Source: Euprymna scolopes (lineage: Eukaryota; Mollusca; Cephalopoda; Sepiida; Sepiolidae). Taken from it: 21,987 nucleotides of DNA. The DNA is taken from positions 58,563,384-58,585,370 of the forward strand of contig CM044499.1 in assembly GCA_024364805.1 (NCBI GenBank), read 5' to 3'. The position numbers and the translations under genes are program-made. Positions 19,096 to 21,987 of the stretch are shown here, piece by piece (the first letter of the stretch is position 1; each line of letters opens with the position of its first letter). The notes under the pieces are model-generated. The model saw only the letters and a program-made list of their open reading frames with translations. It was not told the DNA's origin and did no database searches.

Positions 19096-19139
19096 GGTAA
19101 ATTTGTCTACAATATGATTTACCGTATTTTGACAAATTT
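19096..19139. repeat. Two overlapping inverted repeats
   Basis: AAATTTGTC (19099-19107) pairs with GACAAATTT (19131-19139). GGTAAAT (19096-19102) pairs with ATTTACC (19117-19123). The two stems share bases, so only one can form at a time. Confidence 0.8.
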
Positions 19140-19181
19140 TATAAATATTCTTCATATTCATCTCACGTCCATTTCTCCAGT

Positions 19182-19269
19182 TAGATAGACAGATAGATAG
19201 ATATATAGATAGATAGATAGATAGACCGAGATGGACGGATACAGAAATAGATAAATAAATAGATAGATC
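19182..19269. repeat. (GATA)n microsatellite
   Basis: GATA/TAGA units with interruptions (ACCGAGATGGACGG, AAATAAAT) run over nearly 90 bp. Confidence 0.95.
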
Positions 19270-20600
19270 GACACTTTCTTGCGTTCGACCTATTTCATAA
19301 TGTAATCTCTTTGTATCGATCTTAGTAACCTGTAAAATATTTCAATAAAATATTCCAATTTCAACGTCAGCCGAAACTTTGTTTTCGATTAAAATGACTA
19401 CAGATACATCTAGTTTCTTTTTTTTACGAGAGTATGTTTGTATTTTTAAGTCGTAAATACGGATTGGAAGAAAATCTAAAGTTCGAACAAAGTGACCGAT
19501 TCGACTAGCGACAACCGTTCGTTAAGGCGACGTATAAGATTATATCACTCGACTTCTGTAGACATACCACCTCAGTTCTGCAAACAAACATATCCCTTTT
19601 CCGGGACGCATCGATTATTATAACAATAACAAAAGACATTTTTTGACTTTATAAGAACTTTATTTGAGGCCATCTCACTTAAACAAAACACGCGTCACAT
19701 CTTTTTTGTTTTCGTGAAACAATGAAGATATTAATAAATAATTGCATTTATTATTGTCAATGTTTTATAAACAAAATAAAATGAAATTAATATAGAAATC
19801 CATTTAGTTATCAATTTTGTTATGAATTGGTTCCGATAGAAGTACAAAGTCTGGTATTTTTTCTCTTCGCTTGACATCTGACAAAGTGCGTTTTTTTCTG
19901 TCTTTTATCGTCATTAGTGATGATAAAATAATGGTAAACATGATGTACAAAATATATTTCTATTTTAGAAAGTGTTTTACTGATGTCAGGTGACCGTCAC
20001 TTATTGAGATGACGTATTTGATATGAACATTATAACAATAACGTCTAAAAACAAGGAATAAAAAAAAAACACGTATTTTCCTTGTCGGTTTTATTCTTGT
20101 CATGATGCAATTTTCGAATCCTGTCAAAATGTTAATTCTATTTTCCATCATAGATTTCTCATAACGTCCTTGGAAAAAATCTTTTATCGAGCGATGTTAT
20201 AGTTTTCTGTTATTTCTTTACGAATTAAGCAGACACAAAAGTTTCTGGAGCCCGAAATTATGTGCAATAAGACAGTAAATTGTTTTACTTAGTTTATGAA
20301 CGACTACCACACAAATAATTATAAACATTACATTTTAATGTTTGGAAATTGTTGAGATGAGGATAGATTATTCTTTTGATTGCTCGGGCAAACGTTCTCA
20401 CACATGAGTTCTATTTTTAAAAAAGTTTCGGTGGAATTTAACGAAGTATATCCTATCGTCCACAACGACCCTTGGCGTACTAGATAATATACTTGTTAAA
20501 ATTCAGTTGGAAAATACACCTTTCTAGAGACAATACCTCAGTGTAGATTATTCTTAAAATACAGCTGCAATTTATTTAAGGTTAATTCCCATCCATACCT
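19270..20600. other. AT-rich DNA, nothing recognised
   Basis: No conserved motif was seen on either strand. The 63-codon minus frame at 19960-20151 is unremarkable. Confidence 0.5.
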
Positions 20601-20609
20601 GAAAAGAGG

Positions 20610-21264
20610 AGAACATGCTACATTCGCGGATGAAAAAAAATAAACAGATTTCATGCCAAATTCTGTGCAGATTCCTGAGTTCAACCATAAGATTTCCAAG
20701 TTTGACACAAAGATTCCCATGTAATATAAGGTAGACCTTAAAAATTGAGGACATAACAAAGGCTGTTGCAAAGAAAGGGTGTTCCCTCTATGGACTGGCT
20801 TCACCTGAGAGTAACCTGTACCTTTACCAGGCCTCCATTAGCACATCTACGCTTGTGCATCTACCATTAGCCTCATCCCTCTTTTGGTTAAGGTCAAGAA
20901 AAGAGTTTTCAATCTTTGGACCCACTTTGTCAACTAAACTCCAACCCCTGCCCCATCGCCGCAATGTTGACATGTTGCATCTTTGTGCCCGTTTTATAAT
21001 ATTTTAATGGAATTGGTCTCATAAAATCGTTGCAATTGTGCCGCCTCGACGTACATATCCCCGACAAACTCGCTTAGCAACAAAATCTCACACCTTCATT
21101 GTTGAGGTCCCTAAATACGTGGATGATTTCTATTCTAATAGATTTTGTTTTTCTCTCAAGCAACTAGACTTTGGAATTACCTTGTTACTACCTGCTCTTG
21201 TGGCTGTACTGATATAAATAAATTTAAATGTAACGTAAATCAACATCTTGTTAATCCTTCCTAG
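20610..21264 (+). mobile_element. LINE (jockey/CR1-type) ORF2 C-terminal part, decayed
   Basis: From 20748 one frame reads DITKAVAKKGCSLYG, then SNLYLYQASIST, then FGPTLSTKLQPLPHRRNVD (about 20917-20973) and, past one stop, VPPRRTYPRQTRLATKSHTF and a VDDFYSNRF block. A one-step frame change near 21160 leads to TRLWNYLVTTC and INKFKCNVNQHLV, ending at a stop at 21262-21264 that looks like the natural end of ORF2. This is the region after the RT domain in jockey/CR1-type LINEs. It is the same family as the minus-strand copy at 1-1045 (compare VPPRRKYTRQTR). A CTACATTCGCGGATGAA stretch near 20619 could be a worn FADD box, which would imply an internal deletion. That part is tentative. 21265 to about 21300 may be 3' UTR. 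Confidence 0.85.
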
Positions 21265-21690
21265 TCATGATGCAAAATAATAGCCCCTTACGTCCAAATG
21301 GTGATATACATTGTCACGCCTGAACGCGAGTAAAAAAAAAAACAATAGAGTGAAACGTTATGAAAATAACACTTAAGTTTCGAAGAGTAGTTATAATAAA
21401 CTGCAAAATATATAATAAATTTTAATAACAAATAAACGAATTTTATTTAAAGAATGCATTAGTAAAGAATATTATATCTAACGTTTTTAGATTACAATGG
21501 AAAGTGGCTTATTATACTATATATGCGCCTATTTAATGACTTACATTGGTGGTTTATGAGTTAAATACCGAGCTGCCAAGTCAGCGATGCATTTGTGATA
21601 GGCTTCGTATATTTTGACCGGCAGTAATTATCGCTTTGTGTATCGATGATTTTATAAGCATACGAGTGTTCGTAAGTAAAAAATAATAAT
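21265..21690. other. AT-rich DNA after the LINE tail
   Basis: Possible short LINE 3' UTR, then nothing recognised. Confidence 0.4.
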
Positions 21691-21754
21691 TTGTGCATGA
21701 AAATATATTATATTATGTATATAGATAGAATTACATTTGAAATAGTTATCCACG

Positions 21755-21879
21755 TGCACATGTTTCGACGCCTCTACCGAGACGATCGTGCCAGTGTGCT
21801 AACCAAGAATTACAAAGTCTGTAATCGGGTGGTCATACCGCAACTCTACGGAGCTCAGTTGAAATTCTGTGCCGTTTAA
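21755..21879 (+). mobile_element. LINE RT C-terminal remnant of a second type
   Basis: The end of a short frame reads MFRRLYRDDRASV, then TKNYKVCNRVVIPQLYGAQL. This fits the thumb-region signature of many invertebrate LINE RTs, of the form FgrL...rvw...lktKlkvYravVlpxLLYGaEtW. Base composition is richer in G and C than the flanks. Only about 40 residues remain and no catalytic motif is present. The type differs from the two jockey/CR1-type copies in the window. Confidence 0.5.
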
Positions 21880-21987
21880 AACTTATATAGATTTTTGCAA
21901 TTTGGAGTTAGGACGTATCGCTTAAAATAATCGACGAGGACGATCGGGAGACATAAAAAAACACGTATCTTTATATAACTATTATAT

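Overview
The window looks like intergenic DNA from an invertebrate animal. My best guess is a cephalopod (octopus-type), though another mollusc is possible. The reasons are the strong AT bias, the long TA, CA, CATA and GATA microsatellites, an assembly gap of Ns, and the mix of decayed mobile elements: jockey/CR1-type LINEs, a Penelope-like element, a Tc1-like transposon, a 5S-derived SINE-like repeat and a Helitron-like end. I found no intact host protein gene. Almost every open frame is either a microsatellite translation, noise in AT-rich DNA, or a piece of a mobile element.

Layout. 1-1045: 3' part of a LINE ORF2 on the minus strand. 1064-3056: microsatellites and AT palindromes around unassigned DNA. 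3141-3551: a first cluster of repeats whose heads copy the 5' end of U2 snRNA. 3640-4310: degenerate short repeats, an unrecognised 123-codon frame and an inverted repeat. 4680-5008: a minus-strand 5S rRNA-derived element, probably a 5S-headed SINE. 5911-7640: a degenerate tandem array of about ten U2-headed units, each carrying up to four hairpins. 7641-9550: nothing recognised. 9556-9815: a CpG-richer island with a nuclear-receptor-like inverted site. 10040-10375: a short LINE tail. 10990-11796: Ns inside a TA tract. 12355-12772: a Helitron-like non-autonomous element. 13195-13565: a tandem repeat of about 147 bp broken by a TA tract. 13622-14078: a Penelope-like GIY-YIG endonuclease fossil. 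14643-15291: fold-back and hairpin-rich repeat DNA. 15447-16207: a decayed Tc1-like transposase. 17635-17830: an unclassified repeat-like block. 18751-18998: a TATA box, a short frame and a splice-donor match on the minus strand. About 20610-21264: another LINE ORF2 tail, plus strand, of the same family as the first. 21755-21879: a third type of LINE RT remnant.

The most interesting item is the U2-related repeat family. Two clusters in one orientation flank a 5S-derived element. The larger cluster has recurrent hairpins, one with a compensatory base-pair change; one copy with an inverted loop; and the same variant unit at both ends. All assignments were made by eye from the sequence and remembered family motifs; no search was run.
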